Shown here: positions 12,430 through 24,300 of the stretch, piece by piece
How positions within the stretch are numbered: position 1 is the first letter of the stretch
Layout of the letters: each line of letters starts with the position of its first letter
Assembly (NCBI GenBank): GCA_963573305.1
Contig: OY754329.1
Span: 81,832,076-81,896,075 of the forward strand
Length of the DNA stretch: 64,000 nt
Origin: Pyrrhosoma nymphula
Taxonomy: Eukaryota > Arthropoda > Insecta > Odonata > Coenagrionidae
Direction: 5' to 3'
The notes under the pieces: generated by a model
What the model was told of the DNA's origin: nothing
Databases searched by the model: none
The model's input: the letters and a program-made list of their open reading frames with translations, nothing else
Translations under genes and position numbers: made by a program

Positions 12430-13207
12430 AAACGTGAAAGGTAAATAGTGCCGACAAAATTCACAAACCCGCAGTGACAAAAGCTAACTTTGACCAAGGG
12501 AGGATCAATAGGTCAATATTTCGCATAGAGGGTGGAAAGTGAAGTCATCTGTTCACCAGTTTCCATTTCGCTTTCAGTCCAAGTAAATTTATCGAATATT
12601 GCGCTCCGTAAAACTATCAATTCCCTATTTAGAGAATTAATTGCGAGTTGACAGGCCTCTAGTACATTTAAAAACTAGTCTACTCCATTACTCTTTACTG
12701 CCACCTCGGTTTATGAGTCATTACTTTTTTTCTAACTTATTTTATGAATTCTGTAAACAACATGTTGCTTAAAAGCACATGGTATGTGCCTACGGCATTC
12801 ACCGCGCTAATGCCATTTTCATTTGAGGAAACTTAAGACTGACTAATTAATCATGGGAAGTAATATCAGAGACTGAACCTTGTTCAAACGTTGCATTTCG
12901 CTCATGTAAAAGGCAATGCAACGAATAATCCGGGGCCACTCATCATAACGATCTCATTGTGTTGCATTCAACATTATCGATTCTTTTACACAGGCTTAAA
13001 AGGCTGAGGAAGGTCAATATTTTGAATTAACTATATTCAAGTTATGTACAGAACAATAGGATTTTCTGGTGGCGATCTAACTATAGCAATGTAATCCCAT
13101 TTTAATGTGCTGCAAAAGCCAATCGCGCAGGTAAGTTGTTGACATTCGAATGCAACTTAACATTCTTTAACGAAATTTTTCCCATTTACGTTCCTTATCA
13201 ATGTAAG
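12430..13207 (+). promoter_or_regulatory. Upstream/promoter region of receptor first exon 1A
   Basis: This stretch is similar to 19480-20253 upstream of the second receptor exon: shared blocks include TGTTCACCAGTTTCCA (12548; 19593) and AAAAGGCTGAG with AAGGTC (near 13000; near 20056). A TATA-like TTAAAAGG lies at 12995-13003, about 200 nt before the start codon. So the duplicated unit includes 5' flank, consistent with each first exon having its own promoter. Inference only; no transcript evidence. Confidence 0.5.
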
Positions 13208-14176
13208 ATGAAGACGTCACGGTACCATGACGATTGGGACCTATTTGGCGTAGACCGATCCGTCAGAGCTTTACTCTTATTAAACAGGTTATTTGGGTTA
13301 GCACCTCTTATGTCGAGAAAAAAGATTAAAAACAAGTGTCACTATTCCTTTCGCAAATACTTACGTGAAGTCTTCTTTGGCTTCGTGATCTTTGCCGTGA
13401 TTTCGTTAATTATCAGAGACATAATAATCTTCTCTGCATCCTCTTTAAGCGATGCTTTGCTCGTTTTCGTTCGTGGATTTCAAAAGGTGATAATTACATT
13501 TTCAATATATCACGTTTCAAGATCTCAACCAAGACTTGGATATATCTTCGAAGAGTTATCAAAGTGCTCAGGTATTCTGAAAAAGGCAGGCTATAAAATC
13601 GATTACAGTGGAATAAGGAACTCATCTTATATATACCTTCTGTCGTTAGCGTGCTTTATGGTCGCAACTCCTTTTGGCTTGAAGAAGGAGTATCTGCAAC
13701 TTAAGAATAACTATATAACAATTTCTTTTACTGCATTGCACATCGGCTTTACTTTAATTTGTGTCTCCATTTGGTGGCTCATGTGCTCAATTGTTTTACT
13801 GACAAATGCCCTGCTTTCTATCTTGATGGAATATATTCGTGAAATTAGTATGTCATGCCAGTGTAGGACATCAACGTTGCGTCTAACAACAGCGGAAAAG
13901 GTTCCCAAATTGGTGAAGCAATGGAGAGCTACTCAAAGTAAACTATATCAAGTTTCCAAGAGCATCAACAGCGTTTACGGAATAACAGTGGTGGTACTTT
14001 GTTTTACCAACTTCATGAACATAGTCACCTGCCTTTACTTCGTCATCGTTAACGCTTACATCGCGGAGATTTCCTTGGTGGACATCGATTTCATAGTGAT
14101 GGGATTTCTTTGGATACCTTCTTTCTTCATTCTTTTGGTCTATATTTCAAGATGTTGCGGAGAAGTCCACTTGACG
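13208..14176 (+). CDS. Gustatory receptor, alternative first exon 1A (323 codons)
   Basis: Encodes most of a seven-transmembrane insect chemoreceptor of the gustatory receptor family. Such proteins are ligand-gated cation channels in the dendrite membrane of chemosensory neurons, with the N-terminus inside the cell. Start: ATG at 13208 (MKTSRYHDDWDLFGVDRSV), chosen because it aligns with MSRYLDDC at 20254; in-frame codons extend upstream to 13136. Hydrophobic helices are seen near residues 57-73, 80-105, 140-160, 180-215, 255-285 and 295-310. The conserved SVYGITVVVLCF segment is at about residues 257-268. Coding is taken to end at VHLT, followed by GTAAAC in phase 0; the frame read on to 14371 is intronic. 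With exons at 28244, 31663 and 35093 it would give about 420 residues, the usual family size. Which 3' exons it joins is inferred from phase and order. Confidence 0.85.
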
Positions 14177-15704
14177 GTAAACACTCCTGCATTACAATAC
14201 TTCTCCGAATATAAGCTTCACTTTACACCCGATTTGGGGCCTCAAAATCTGGGTGCGGCATTTATTCTGTGTGGCTTAAATTCAAGAGCTTTCATTATAA
14301 ATGGTAAAAATTACCGATTTGAGCACACCCAGCTATTCGGATTCACGCGGACGCCAGCTAAACTCGCCTAAGCCACGGGGAAAGTAAGAAATAACGCTGA
14401 AAAAGATCAATTAGGTGCACAATTTATTCGAATATTAAGGTTGGTCAATACTTCCAAGGCAACTGAAATTAACCGTCGCCACCTGTGGTTGCCTACTGGG
14501 GTGGTAGAAGTCCAACGGGAAACTGTGAAGGCGGCACTGACAAAAATGGAGTCGGGAACGAATATCCTTGGGTGGGGATGGAATAGGTGTACTCCGTTGT
14601 CAATGCAGGCTTGAACGCTTAACATTGCTATAGCCTTAATACGAAAACAGCATCAATGGTTGTTGATTTGTGTGCATATGAAATATGATTCTTTCATTAA
14701 AGTGGGCTGAAAATCCTCATTTCGGAATCTAGCCTTCGCAACGTAACCCGAAATATTACCAAAACATTTCGTAAAAACCAAAGTTTTGCTATTTTTTATT
14801 AAATAACACAACCACTTCATCATACAGTTACTCCACGTAAATTAACAAATAACTCTTCATCTACAGAAAAAATTGCAAGTCTCCAGCTGTCACGGCAAAG
14901 CCGTTCCTGGGTTAGAGGGAAACGTCTGAAACGAGCTTCTTAGCTCCGGAATAGAGCCACGTTAAAGGATAATATAGGTAACATTGTGTCACAGTTTCAT
15001 AGGTAATGTAAAATCGTATATAAAATGTTAATGCCTAATCCTGTAGGTAGTATGGGATACACTAAAAAGATTGCGGCTTAAATTTGCGTACTAACTTTTT
15101 TCACTGTTTGAGACCCCAAAAACGGGGTGCGGCTTATATTCGGAGAAATACGGTATATGAACCTTTTTTTTATCTACTTGATATATGTGGGCCTTTGAAT
15201 ATTCTGTCCCTTCGTGTAACTCGGATTGATGAAAAGTAAAATTATTCACGCAAGTGGATTTGCACAATACCGAAGACATTATGGGACACTGTATTGTACA
15301 TGGAGTTTCTGTCGGTGTCATAGGATGTATTTATTATGCATCGCTAAGGTTGGCCAGCATTCTGTAGGTCTGTTAATTTTATGAGGAGGTTATAAATTAA
15401 ATTTCAAAAATCCTAATCTTGTAGAAATTACGGTGTCATTAAAACAACATCATAAGCATTCCAACTGATAAATGGTAGTCTCTTAGGGCGTGCTAGTAGT
15501 AGTAATTGTTGTATTTCAGTTAAACGTGCTTCGACGGCTAAGGTCATTTCACACGTACTGTCTGCCTCTTGAATACTGGGGAAACAGCACTCAGGCGAAT
15601 ATTAGGAAAACCCCTCCTAATTTGAGCCGAGCTCGACGATGCTTAAATTCGCTGACTGATCGGAAACCGGTGTTTCCATCTTGGCACGCCGCTGCTCCTC
15701 AGAT
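14177..15704. other. Intron/intergenic, no further exon seen
   Basis: No receptor-like short exon was found here. GGGTGCGGCTTATATTCGG at about 15124-15142 resembles a terminal repeat of a DNA transposon, but the partner end was not found. Confidence 0.4.
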
Positions 15705-16520
15705 ATCTACATCTACATCTACGATGCACCGTGCAAGCCACCACTAGGGTGTGTGGCACGGGGTGATTCCACACCAGGCATGCAGCACTCATTCCAGAAC
15801 AAATCAGAACCTCGCACGTTCCCCCTGGCTCTAGGCGCAGGCCAAAGAGCAGTCAGGAGAACAGTGCGCAGTCCAACCGGAAACTGGGAGAGTGATACGT
15901 AAAAGAATATACAAACATGCAGAAAAATGCTATAGACACATCTAGTGGTTAACATTACTGATACTGTTAATTTATGAATACTACGAGATGCTACCTCATG
16001 CAAAGAACAAAATAAAATAATGCCGGGCTAATCGACCGGTGTGAAGATTTAGTAATTATGTGGTGTTATTAAGCACAAGTGAAAATTCTACTCTACCTAT
16101 TGAGGGTGGGAGTTTCATGTGATTGATCCATCGCAACTATTATGATCCCTTATTGTGCGTGGGAAAAATGACAATTTTAATCTATCGGTTCGACAGTCAA
16201 TTTCCTTTATTTTATTCCTGTGATCGCTTCTACCATATACGTTGGCTCTAGCAGTATGTGTTGAACGTCCGGCAAGAAACTGTTTGCTCCGAGTTTGCGC
16301 AAAAGATTTAACCTGTATTTTTCCCTTCGATCAGTTAAAGATTCCCACCCTAATTCCTTCAACAATTCGGTAACACTGCTAAGGTTATCGTAACAACCTT
16401 TCACAAATCTTGCTGCTCTCCGTTGTATTCTATCTATTTCAGAGATTAGTCCTACTTCGTAAGGGTCCTTATGCTAGCGGCGTACTCCAAGTGAGGTCTC
16501 ACGAGTGAAAAATAACAACG
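15705..16520 (-). mobile_element. LINE 3' end (CR1/L2-like), minus strand
   Basis: Minus-strand reading gives a reverse-transcriptase C-terminus: RPHLEYAAS, then a QRRAARFV-like stretch, then SVTELLKELGWESL and DRREKYRL (16404-16207). The 3' UTR follows, ending at 15705 in (ATGTAG)n after GTGGCTTGCACGGTGCATCG. A second copy of the same family lies at 25700-26500, matching from GGGTGTGTGGCACGGGGTGA onward. 5' truncated, as LINEs often are. Confidence 0.7.
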
Positions 16521-16639
16521 CTCTTTAACTTTCTCGATATTACTGCCAATAATTGTGAACCTGGGGAATTTTCTGCTAAGGTCTCTTAGCTCAATATTTT
16601 TCGTCTCAATTTCATTTTAATATCTTCGTATCTTTTTCC

Positions 16640-18390
16640 TCTGCATACATTGTACAACACTCCGAATCGTATCCTCACTATTCCTCATCCCACCTTTTCC
16701 CGTTTCACATTCTTCAGTATATCGTTACTCTCTCGCTCTTCCAGCCACTCTTGCTGTTCATTTCAATCTTTCCTCACCAGATTCCTTACCACAATAAAAT
16801 TTCCAAAGCTAACTCAATGGCTTTCCAATCTCTATTCTCTCTCTCCATGTGTTTTCATTCTTTTTCCATACTCACGTACCAAAATCCCTTTTTTCGCTAA
16901 TAATCAGCAAGTACATAGTTGAGCAGGCCTGGAAGTATTGCTAAGTTGTACTACCCATAAAATATTTCCAGGTCGTCTATGATCAAGGAGCTTATAACTG
17001 GAGATCAAATACGTTTCATGATGTCGCCGATCGAAATAGTGAACAATATCACGCTAAGCACGAAGCTCTGAGGAACTGCTGTCTCCTATACTAAAAATGT
17101 CGATAATCAGTATCCTGCTCTTACCATAAAACTCGGACGGATAAAAATGTTTAACAAAGATTGATAAATTTCCACTTAATCCGGAACTGTGCCAAGTCAT
17201 TAAACTTTAAGCCTCCACTGTGACCTATCATAGGCTTTTTCCATAGCGACCAATGCACTTAACATGACATGCTGGCGCAAGAAGAAGGCTTTCTGTATGA
17301 ATGTGTCTCCCCAGACAAGATGATCGATAGCCGATCTACCTCGCCGAAAACCGCATTGTCCGATCAAAGGTTACACCGCTCCAACCACCTATTGAACCGG
17401 CGCGGCGGTTGGCCATTCTCTCCATCACCTTGCAGAGGCAGCTGATGTGAGAGATAGGTTATAAGTTTTTCTGGTCAGATCTTATTTGCTTCGGAATAAG
17501 AATTATTAATTACTCCTCAAGGGCCCCGGAAATCTCCGCACCATATTCAATTGTCTTCCAAATATCCTGGAGGAAGTATTCAGGGAGGTGTCTGAAGAAT
17601 CCATTTTGGGTACCATCCAAGCCTGAAGAGGTACCAAGGGAGATGAGGTACCAATTACAGACGTCAATTCCCCCAAGGAGAAAGGTATGTAACACATTTG
17701 TACGTGTTGTATTGAAACAAAGCGCAACAACCTCATAACGCTACTTGATACCCCAAAAGGAGACGTTTTAATTTTCATTGTTCGCGTCTTGTAGAGCAAT
17801 TGGCTTTTTAGTTCACAAATTTCCGAGGGTAAATTAGTAGCCGGTCGTCCACTTTTAAGCAGATTATTTTCCGCTAACTTCATGATCATGAAATACATTT
17901 TACCTGTGATCAAACGGCTTTTATAGGAGTTCTTATTTTAATGGTGGACTCAAATTCTTGCCCAGAGGTTTTTTTACCTTTTTCACCATTCTCCGTGTTT
18001 CAGCTTGCTAGGGTAGTAAGAGAGTGAGGTTTTTATTGGTCCCGATGGAAATTATTGGTGGGGTCTTAACAGAAAAATCCACACTCAAGATAACTTTAGG
18101 CTTACTTGCCGGTTTTACTGCCTTGCCCGGGTTGGCAATCTCCAGTGACTCAGATCTTCAGGACTTATTGTTCGAATTTTTTTTAAGTTCAGCTGGAATG
18201 GCAAAGGTAGCTCGACTGAGTTCATTTTTAAATACAAATTTATTTCTTGAAAGCTGTACTTTGATATTTATTGCCTGACACTTTTCATTGCTTGGAAAGG
18301 TCTGTTATGCCAGTTGATAAGCTGGTGCCACCCAGAAGTTTAAAAAAAAATTTAGTTTCCGCTTTTCAAACAAGTCGTTTCAGAATTTTA
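16640..18390 (-). mobile_element. LINE (Jockey/I/R1-like), minus strand, same family as 2275-4740
   Basis: From right to left the minus strand reads reverse-transcriptase blocks in order: LISLGTSSGLDGTQNGFFRH and LPEYFLQDIW (about 17660-17560), VIIPIPKQIRSDQ with VMERMANHR (about 17510-17400), QCGFRRGRSAIDHLV (about 17350), a MEKAYD active-site A block, PQSFVLSVILFT, and an IIDDLEIF block where YADD is expected (about 16980). Stops and shifts interrupt it. 17400-18390 is a near copy of 2275-3065 plus 4580-4740. The piece left of about 16900 is poorly conserved. Confidence 0.7.
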
Positions 18391-18724
18391 TGGATGTCTT
18401 TTTTGTGGAATTCCGGCTTTTAAACCCAATAATGCCTAATGGCAATTTTTATTTGCCAAATATTTTGTCAAAGTTCAAAAATTCATTTATCTTCCTGTAC
18501 TGGCTCTGTTCCTCTCATTTTTTGGATTTAGAGCTCTTACCCTTTCCTTTGTAGAGCAAGGTCACGGGATTAACGCTACTATAAAACCTAACGGTTCCTA
18601 AAATACAAATCCGTCAGTCGTACACCACTCATCATTTATACGATTGACATTGCCGTGTTCACTTCTGCTTCTGCTGATAGATGTCGCATATCTTATAGTG
18701 GTTTTGTGAAATATACTTGCCAAA

Positions 18725-19260
18725 GGTATAATAATAATAATAATAAAACGTCTTTATTGGGCGAGATTGGGACTAGAGAGTCCCATCTTCCATCTAACCC
18801 CTCGTCAAACATAAAATTATTGCAGTTAAATACATTGTCAAGTTGCTCTTGGAATTACATTCAACAAACAAAATTATAAGTTAGCAAAGTGTAAAAAGAT
18901 GTGAGCAAACGTGGGAAAAACCTAAGGATATTGACTGTCGTCCTTATTGGAAAAAACACACTGCAGGAAAACGCCCACACAAGAAGGGGGGCGTGAAAAA
19001 CCTGCGAAAACCTACTGAGAAAGAGCTAATGTAAACATGGATGTATACAAATACAAGAAAATATCACCCAGTACCTGGAAAATATTAGATGAGGCAGGAG
19101 GAGATTAGTGTTGAATTTTCCCACTGTTCCCATGGTGTTTTATGTATCTCGTTGTTGTTCTCGGAGAAGTTTTTCGTATAGTGCCCTTTTGAAGGATGCG
19201 AGTGATGATGATTTACGTAGCGGTAAGTCAATGTTGTTCCACTCGCGACATGCGGTCAAC
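18725..19260 (-). mobile_element. LINE 3' fragment, minus strand
   Basis: 19260-19140 on the minus strand reads CREWNNIDLPLRKSSSLASF then KRALYEKLLRE and a stop. This is the typical C-terminal tail of a LINE ORF2. Toward lower coordinates the 3' UTR ends in AATAAAGACGTTTTA followed by (TTA)n at 18727-18747. Confidence 0.6.
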
Positions 19261-19479
19261 GTTCACAACAATTGTTATTTGTTCTGTTAAATGGATGTTT
19301 GCAGAGAAAGTTTTATGTTTGTATATGGCTCGCAAGCTTTCTTAAATATCGCCAAATACTTTCTATTTTAATTTTCTCAGCACCAATTTACACCGTTCAG
19401 TTTTTATCTATCTTTGCCAGTTCCAACTATCTCAAAATCTTCTACCTATTCAAATCTTGTGTACTCAGGTTCGTATATT

Positions 19480-20253
19480 TATTGAAACGTGAACAGTAAA
19501 TGATGTTGACAAAATTAACTTACATAAAAAAGCAATTCTTAACTGCGGGTAAGAGGGAGGAATAGCTAAATATTATGGATATAAACTGGTTGACTGTTCA
19601 CCAGTTTCCACTTTGCTTGCAGTCTAAGTTCAATTGGTGGATATTGGGCTAGTAGAGACTACCAATTCCCTAACTAGTGAAGTAATTGCGTATTGATCAC
19701 TTTTCGTAAATTTAAAACTGGTAACCTCAACTCGGCATTTGATCTCAATACGGTATATATATATACATACTTATAGTCCTGTTACATTGTTTCCTAGTCA
19801 ATTCTGAACACAATAAGTTGTTATAAAGTACATTTTATGGCCGTTGACACCCTTGGCGCTTATATTGCAATCATTTAAGGAGTAGAATTCCATAAATTAC
19901 TCATGCAATGGGGCCTTATATTAGGAAGCTTCTCTTGTACAGACATTGAATTTAGCCGTCAAAATACTGGGTAAAAATAAGAAAATCATTTGAAATTGCT
20001 TGCCTTTTGAGTCTTTGTCACGTATTCAACGGTAGATTTTTTTACAATAGCTATAAAAGGCTGAGAAAGGTCGATATGTTGAAATTATTCAAGCAGAGAA
20101 GTGTAAATGACCACAAAAATTGACATGAACATATCTAATTCTAGAAACGTACAGCTTTTTTATGCATTGAAAAACCCCACCCGGTACATTAATTACTGTT
20201 GAGTCCGGCCAAACAGTCACAACGAACATTTTACCATTTACTGCGTGATCAAG
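19480..20253 (+). promoter_or_regulatory. Upstream/promoter region of receptor first exon 1B
   Basis: Similar to 12430-13207. A good TATA box, TATAAAAG, lies at 20052-20059, about 195 nt before the start codon and followed by GCTGAGAAAGGTCGATAT, which parallels exon 1A. No initiator could be fixed. Confidence 0.5.
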
Positions 20254-21216
20254 ATGTCACGCTATCTCGACGATTGTCTCATATTTGGCGAAGACCGATC
20301 CGTCAGAGCTTCACTATTTTTGAACAGGATATATGGATTAGCACCTCCTATGAAAAGAAAAACGTTTAAAAACAGTCGTAATCATTCGCTTCGCAAATAC
20401 ATACGTGAAATCTTATTTGGATTCATTGTTTTTTCCGAGATTTGCTTAATCAGTAGAGAGATTAGTATTTTCTATGCGTCCTCTTTAGGTGATGGTATAC
20501 TCGTTTTCGTTCGTGGATTCGGTAAGGTGATGGTATCTCTTTCCGTGTACCATGTTTCAACATCCCAGCAAAAGCTAAGACAAAGCTTCAAGGAATTATC
20601 ACAGTGCTCTTGTTTCCTTAAAAAGGCAGGCTATAAAATTGATTTCGTTGGAATAAGGACCTCCTCTTACATCCACCTTCTACTGATTTCGTGCTTAATA
20701 ATTATTACGCCTCTCTCCCTGAAGTTGGAATATGTCCAACTTAAGAACAATTACATCACAATTTTATTTGTCACCTTGTTTACTGGCTTTAACATAATGT
20801 GTGTATCGTGTTGGTGGCTCATGAGTTCAATCATTTTATTGACAAAGGTCCTGCTTTCCATGTTGACGGAATACATTCGCGACATCAGTGAGTCACGCCT
20901 GTGTAAATCTTTGACACTGTGCCCAATTGTCGCAGGAAAAACTCGTAATTTGGTTAAAAGATGGAGATCTATCCAAGTCAAACTACATAGAGTTTCCAAG
21001 TGCGTCAACAGTGCTTACGGTATATCGGTGGTAGTGCTTTGTTTTTTGAACTTAATGCAAATAATCGCCACCTCATACTTCGTCATTGTCAATGCTTATA
21101 TTACCGAGATATCCTTGGTGGACATCGATTTTTTATTGATTGGATTAACCTGGACACCAGCTCTCTTCATCCCTTTGGTCTGCATTTCAGGAGCTAGCGG
21201 AGGAGTCCACTTTACG
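20254..21216 (+). CDS. Gustatory receptor, alternative first exon 1B (321 codons)
   Basis: Paralogue of the exon at 13208-14176 and arranged in the same way. It encodes the bulk of a seven-transmembrane gustatory-type receptor. Start: ATG at 20254 (MSRYLDDCLIFGEDRSVRAS); the GTG at 20245 is in frame but not a credible start. Shared landmarks with 1A are RSVRA, NR-YGLAP, FVRGF-KV, LKKAGYKID, the LKNNYITI helix, SAYGISVVVLCFLNL and SLVDIDF. It ends VHFT then GTAAAT, phase 0; the frame read on to 21267 is intronic. Joined to 28244-28312, 31663-31752 and 35093-35227 it gives 418 residues. It is the first exon nearest the common 3' exons, so it is the most secure partner for them. The 7.0-kb intron holds LINE pieces, a SINE and a palindrome. 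Confidence 0.88.
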
Positions 21217-22559
21217 GTAAATACTTTACTTCTGTATGAATTTTTATCGTTTTCTATCAACTTCTAACAAGTGAGTGACTGGATATATTGTTTTACTCCA
21301 TATAACAGGGCTTATTGAAAATCTATTGAATATAGCTTGGCCACAGCATTGTAAATACCTGGGTATGTGACATAGTGGTTTGAATGTAATTACAGTTCAA
21401 AGAAAATTAACGCTAAATATGAATCACTAACGTAAGAATGACAACGGCATTAACGTCCAGGGCAAAAAAAGCAGGTGGAAGTTTACTAAAGTTAAATTTA
21501 CATAATGTCGAGGATACGAAGTGAGACTCTTCAGTAAATGGATCTTCTATCAAGATTATAGCGGATAAGAAAAGGAAAAAACTTAGTATTTCCACGAAAC
21601 CGCGGTTTCAAAGCATGACCAACATTATCAGGACAACCTAATCAAAACAACTTCGTTGTCTCGATACAAGCATCTTCGCCAAATTTCAACCCACATAGGG
21701 AACCTTAGACGACGCGAAAAAAATCAACTGTCCTCGAAAGTGATGCCAGCTATCAAGGGATGCCAATGCTGATTTTAAATTGCGTGGTACTCGGCCGCTT
21801 GTTGACATATTGAGCAAATCATTTTCGCAACACATACTTTCTAGGCATTTAGTATCAAAGTGGGGGTTCATATGAAACATTTCAACAATTAACATTTTTT
21901 TATCTACCCTAGTATGGTGTCACGCATGATACAACTCGAGTAAAGTCAATTGCATCTTCAAAATAAAATCTTTTAAGCAAAAGTTCAAGGTCTATTTGCA
22001 CTTGCTCTTATACTAAAAATATCTAAATAGCCAGATTTAATATACAACTAAAAGATTTACATAATCGAATAAAGCTTGGCATCACGTTGCTCGTCAATAT
22101 CATAGTGGTTAAAGGGAGCTCCCCGCTTTCAGCGTATAAGCTATGGAGCGAAGAAGTCGTGAATGTTCCAATTGTTAACCGTAGAGAAATATTATGGACT
22201 GATTTCATTGCTTTAGATACGCATCTAGCGCCCAAGATTTGAGTATGAATCTTGAAAGATTTCAGGCTTTCCTGGCGAATGGTTCTGTTGAATTTTTCTC
22301 GGGCTTCCCACCGGATTAATGCCTGAACAATGGCCGGAGTTTTGATGAAAGACTTTTCCACCACCCTGAGGTCTATATGGATCTTTAATTCATCCATGAA
22401 CGTTCTCATTCATTTGGGTATTCTACCAACCAATTGGTAGGTGATTTGACACTCGTTATCTAAAGGTATCAAAATCTGAGACATCATCTGACTCTCGCTC
22501 CTTCAGATGTCTCGCCATCAGATCTCTCTTATATTCCTCATATCGACTAAATATTCTTA
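21217..22559. other. Intron, no exon seen
   Basis: No receptor-like exon. A minus-strand frame of 128 codons (22409-22023) has no recognisable domain. At 21598-21640 the minus strand reads CCTGATAATGTTGG ... GAAACC, a hammerhead-like half-palindrome similar to that near 34.7 kb and to one near 26.84 kb. Confidence 0.4.
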
Positions 22560-22810
22560 TTTCGTCCAGAATTCCTATCGTCTTCCTTACTCTTCCACAC
22601 TTCCCCAGCGTTCTTCACTCTATCACCGTCTCCATCATGCACTCGGTCCTCCATCCATCCCTTCTGCTTTCTCCGAACCTCCGCCACCAGCTTCCTCTCC
22701 TATATACCCATATCCAATGCCTCCTCGTTCATTTTCCTCGCCAACCAGTTTACTCTATCTTTCTCCTAGTCCACATTTCAAGCGCCTCCAGTGGCCGTAC
22801 ATTCACCCTT
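22560..22810 (-). mobile_element. LINE C-terminal fragment, minus strand
   Basis: The minus strand carries scrambled but recognisable LEALEMW, EEALDM and ERKLV pieces in broken frames. This matches the tail of the LINE at 55385-55835 (KAFEMWVWRRMEKV, NEECAGHGGQ, ERKLVDEI). Confidence 0.5.
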
Positions 22811-22929
22811 AGCAATGACTAATTTTGCGACCCATGCATCGAAGTTTGATGCATACTCTTCGTGGAATGTAATATAAATGAAAATGCGTTTTAAAAAAAT
22901 TCCCATTAATATTTTAAAAGGGAATTTTG

Positions 22930-23200
22930 GAAAATAAATTATTACTTATTTTCCCAGGACATTGTACAGCTCCATACGCATCGTACTTGATTATGTGTCT
23001 TCAAAACTTCAGGAAGGAAGTCTTCTGGGAGGTTCCGTAAGAAGCCATTATGGCTGTCGTCCAAGCCTGGAGAGGTACCAAGAGAGTGTGCAGTGGTGGG
23101 CGTCCGTTCGTTGTAGTTAGCATTTATGCGAACTTGATTGAAGCAGAGCACAGTAAACTCAGAACGCTAATTGCTCTCCCGAAAGGAGGCTCCATATTTT
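22930..23200 (-). mobile_element. LINE fragment, family of 2275 and 16640
   Basis: Minus-strand frame 23151-22942 contains LGTSPGLDDSHNGFLRNLPE then DFLPEVLKT. It matches the LISLGTSSGLDGTQNGFFRH block of the copy near 17.6 kb. Confidence 0.65.
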
Positions 23201-23656
23201 TAATGGCGAACTGGAGGTTTTGAAGGGAAAATGACTAGTTATATTGTTAATTTATTGTTAAATATGCCTAATTCGCTCAAATATTTCTTTTTACAAAACG
23301 GTTTGAGGGTATTCAGTTTGAGTTAATATTGTACCCATACACCAATTTTTATAAAATTCTGAGACCCTAAGGTACAATCGTTTGCTGAATTGAGGTGGAA
23401 TGACCCATATACCATATCGTGTAATGAGTGCATCCTTCTACTTATGTATTTGTGTTTTAGGGTGTAAGGAATTCCTCTGGAAACTTAAGTTGCCACAGGG
23501 CATTCACGGATTCTCTCGACGAAGGCACTCCATTTTTGTAGAAGCAATCATCTACATCGATGCTTTTTGTTCTTGACAATATAATTGTATCTTTTTTTCG
23601 TACAATTACAGTGGTAGATAAAACTTTGAGTCATTATACTTAAATCATTACCATTT
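23201..23656. other. Intron, nothing recognised
   Basis: AT-rich sequence with no supported exon or repeat. Confidence 0.5.
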
Positions 23657-23920
23657 ATGTTACACGTTATGACTTCCAATACGTATTCTGTGAATGAGCT
23701 CATGGAGCTCTTGGAAAATTCCGATAAGGAGCTGGCCCAGAAGACGGTTATATTTTCACCTATTTTAGAAGGACCAACTGTCATTACTGATGAACATTCT
23801 GATGTGTTAGACAGTAGGGTATTACTTCAAAAGCCGTCCATATATGCTGGCTTAAAGAGATTCCATATCTTCAACTTAGTTAGAGAGGATATGTACTCTA
23901 ATATCAGTATTTTTCTTTAA
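23657..23920 (+). pseudogene. Possible piggyBac-type transposase N-terminal fragment
   Basis: An 87-codon frame reads SVNELMELLENSDKE and later IFSPILEGPTVITDEHSDVL. The acidic TDE-SD stretch after a Pro-rich segment resembles the low-complexity N-terminus of piggyBac-derived proteins. No catalytic DDD domain follows, and it is immediately succeeded by a 5S-related SINE. The assignment is weak; it may be a random frame. Confidence 0.25.
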
Positions 23921-23958
23921 TCGGAACATCATTCATTGTCCAATAGAACGCGGGAAAG

Positions 23959-24300
23959 GGCCTAGCCACGTAGAAACACCGGTTCTCGTCTGAACACCGA
24001 AGTTAAGCAACGATGGGCCCGGACGGTGGTTGGATGGGTGACCCTCCTCCATACTTCGACAAGGCATGGATGGAGAGATGATACTCCTTCCAGACCTATA
24101 CCGGGAGGCCGGAGGGAGACCCAGACCGGGCCGGTTGGAGGGAGGACATCCTCCATACCTGGTACTGGGGTGAGGCAGGACATCCTCCATACCTCTACCG
24201 AGGTGCTCTTGTCCCCTGTCTGCAAGTGACAGACAGGCATGAGGTTGGCACAATGTACCAAGTAAGGTCTAAGTGCCCGGGCTCCTGACGAATTGATTTG
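23959..24300 (+). mobile_element. 5S-rRNA-derived SINE
   Basis: 23961-24050 reads as 5S rRNA: GGTTCTCGTCTGAACACCGA, then AGTTAAGCAACGATGGGCCC and GGATGGGTGACC. These contain the 5S internal Pol III control region. After GGGTGACC the sequence leaves 5S and continues with an unrelated GC-rich body holding repeats of ACATCCTCCATACC. A 5S-like head plus unrelated body is the layout of 5S-derived (SINE3-like) retroposons, not of a gene for functional 5S rRNA. Confidence 0.65.

Noticed and set aside
14177..14371. Extension of receptor exon 1A to its in-frame stop (411-residue product)
   Set aside because: The conserved donor and loss of similarity to 1B after VHLT show this is intron read-through.
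23961..24050. Functional 5S rRNA gene
   Set aside because: The 3' part of 5S is replaced by unrelated sequence after GGGTGACC.
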